Positions 6,790-7,817 of a DNA stretch of 7,817 nt are shown here, piece by piece. The stretch comes from an uncultured Opitutales bacterium (GTDB taxonomy: Bacteria > Verrucomicrobiota > Verrucomicrobiia > Opitutales > Intestinicryptomonadaceae): assembly GCA_900552245.1 (NCBI GenBank), contig URYY01000104.1, forward strand, positions 1-7,817. The letters run 5' to 3'. The notes under the pieces were generated by a model. It saw nothing but the letters and a program-made list of their open reading frames with translations. It was not told the DNA's origin and ran no database searches. A program made the position numbers and the translations under genes. Each line of letters begins with the position of its first letter. Position 1 is the first letter of the stretch.

Positions 6790-7817
6790 TTAGGTAACAA
6801 TATCTACGTTTGCGTCTTCCGAAACTACAACAGCCATGCAAGTTTCGCCTAAAGCCTTGCGGTAGTCTATGTATTTTACAGCCGAATTGTAGCGTGCGCC
6901 CCTGCCGGAATCTCCATTCTGAGTTACCATTCCGTCTAAAATAGTGCCGATAGAATAGCAAATACCATTTTGGTCTATCATAAGCGCGCCGTCTATGGGC
7001 GTTAAACTCAAAAGAAGCTGCTTATTTAGCGCAATTGGTGCAATCAGAGTGGACTGTGAGGAAAGGCGCTTTGCCTCCTCCTTGGCTTTCTTTGAAAACA
7101 CAAGTAGAGTTCCCTTTTTCTCGCGCATTGCAACTTGTATGATTTCAACAAGCCTCTCAATTTTTCTGGGCGACTTAAACCCAAATACCTTCTTAAGCGC
7201 GTCGGCAAATTCAGCAGCCTCAAAGGGCGAACTCGGCGGCCTCGGTATGCCGTAGGAAACTGTAATGAGAGGCTTACCCAAATAGGAAATTTGCCACTTG
7301 TGCTTGCCCAAAAATTCTATGTCAAAGCGTATGTAAGACTTAGATAGTCTCTTTGGCGGGCGGCAAAGCCCGAATATTGTTTCGCTATCGCTATGCAGCG
7401 CCATACCGTCTTTGGTAAGCTCTAAGAGCTTGCGCGTTGAGCGCACGTCGCCGAGCTTTGGATTTGCGGAAAACCTAACCGCGTGAGGCTCTATCACCAC
7501 ATCTTTTGGCGCAAGCATTATAGAGCCGCAGGCCTCGGCAAGCTCGTAGTGCGTGCGCGATATTTCCGTACACACCGAAAATATATGCTCGTTCCAAGAT
7601 GGTTGTGGTTTGCCCGACACTCGATAGGCTATATCGCCCACAAAATTTCTGCCAGCCTGCTGTATTATGGAATCCAAGCCAAAGTGAAAGCCGCTCGACA
7701 AAAAGTCGGCCGCGTGCATATCAAGCTCAATTCTATGCTTTTCCAAAAATTCGTCTATTAGCGAGGCCATAAAGGAGGGGCTTAAATATATGTCGCTATC
7801 CGAGGCGCTAACTTCTA
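6790..7817 (-). CDS. DisA_N/DAC-domain protein with N-terminal DACNV-like region (5' end probably outside window)
   Basis: A predicted soluble nucleotide-signalling protein. Numbered from the Met at 7770 (326 residues), the C-terminal third is a diadenylate cyclase fold: GTLLVFS (220-226), then IAPIAL (243-248), the DGA motif in IDGALMID (259-266), GRGARYNSA (289-297) where classical enzymes have G-T-RHR-A-A, and a final strand CMAVVVSED (311-319). Such domains make c-di-AMP from two ATP. The ~180 residues before it lack membrane segments and contain a pattern (STRKLLELTKDGMALH, then IFGLCRP, then VSYG near 171-174) resembling the predicted sensor domain called DACNV; this comes from memory of the family. 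The frame stays open for 15 more codons to the right edge with no earlier start and no purine-rich site before 7770, so the Met at 7770 may be internal. Cyclase activity is unproven because of the altered RHR. No membrane anchor, so it is unlike CdaA; no helix-hairpin-helix, so it is unlike full DisA. Confidence 0.78.
   Translation of the reverse strand, partial: EVSASDSDIYLSPSFMASLIDEFLEKHRIELDMHAADFLSSGFHFGLDSIIQQAGRNFVGDIAYRVSGKPQPSWNEHIFSVCTEISRTHYELAEACGSIMLAPKDVVIEPHAVRFSANPKLGDVRSTRKLLELTKDGMALHSDSETIFGLCRPPKRLSKSYIRFDIEFLGKHKWQISYLGKPLITVSYGIPRPPSSPFEAAEFADALKKVFGFKSPRKIERLVEIIQVAMREKKGTLLVFSKKAKEEAKRLSSQSTLIAPIALNKQLLLSLTPIDGALMIDQNGICYSIGTILDGMVTQNGDSGRGARYNSAVKYIDYRKALGETCMAVVVSEDANVDIVT

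Noticed and set aside
1..7817. CRISPR array, tRNA, rRNA, transposase or phage genes
   Set aside because: No regularly spaced direct repeats, tRNA-like cloverleaf or mobile-element protein motifs were seen; nearly all bases are covered by ordinary genes.

Overview
The window is a protein-coding stretch of a bacterial chromosome with no RNA gene, CRISPR array, insertion sequence or obvious prophage part. Six genes run on the + strand from base 1 to 6643, and one gene runs on the - strand from the right edge back to 6790, converging on them. The organism is probably Gram-negative. Many starts have weak or no Shine-Dalgarno sequence, base composition is moderate, and the ROK kinase resembles those of Bacteroidota and Verrucomicrobiota. 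This suggests a member of the PVC/FCB assemblage, with Verrucomicrobiota my best guess. That placement is inference from impression, not from a search.

Bases 1-3121 hold a peptide importer: the 3' part of oppA (substrate-binding protein, cut by the left edge), then oppB and oppC (the two membrane permeases). The transporter's ATPase genes (oppD/oppF) are not downstream, so they must lie upstream of oppA or elsewhere. The next gene (3118-4335) is a flavoprotein of the HI0933/YhiN family. The joins oppA/oppB, oppB/oppC and oppC/flavoprotein are all identical 4-base ATGA overlaps, so these four genes are very likely co-transcribed and translationally coupled.

A 31-base gap leads to a ROK-family sugar kinase (4367-5344), followed with no spacer (TAAATG) by folC, the folate-pathway ligase (5345-6643). 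Together the six genes can form one transcription unit mixing peptide uptake, an uncharacterised flavoenzyme, sugar phosphorylation and folate metabolism. No shared pathway is evident, so this looks like a housekeeping operon.

The 146-base convergent gap (6644-6789) has no gene and contains two weak hairpins. The - strand gene beyond it is the most interesting item. It carries a C-terminal diadenylate-cyclase (DisA_N/DAC) domain behind an N-terminal region resembling the DACNV predicted sensor domain. It keeps the DGA motif but has RYN where classical c-di-AMP synthases have RHR. Its reading frame is open to the right edge, so its true start may lie outside the window.
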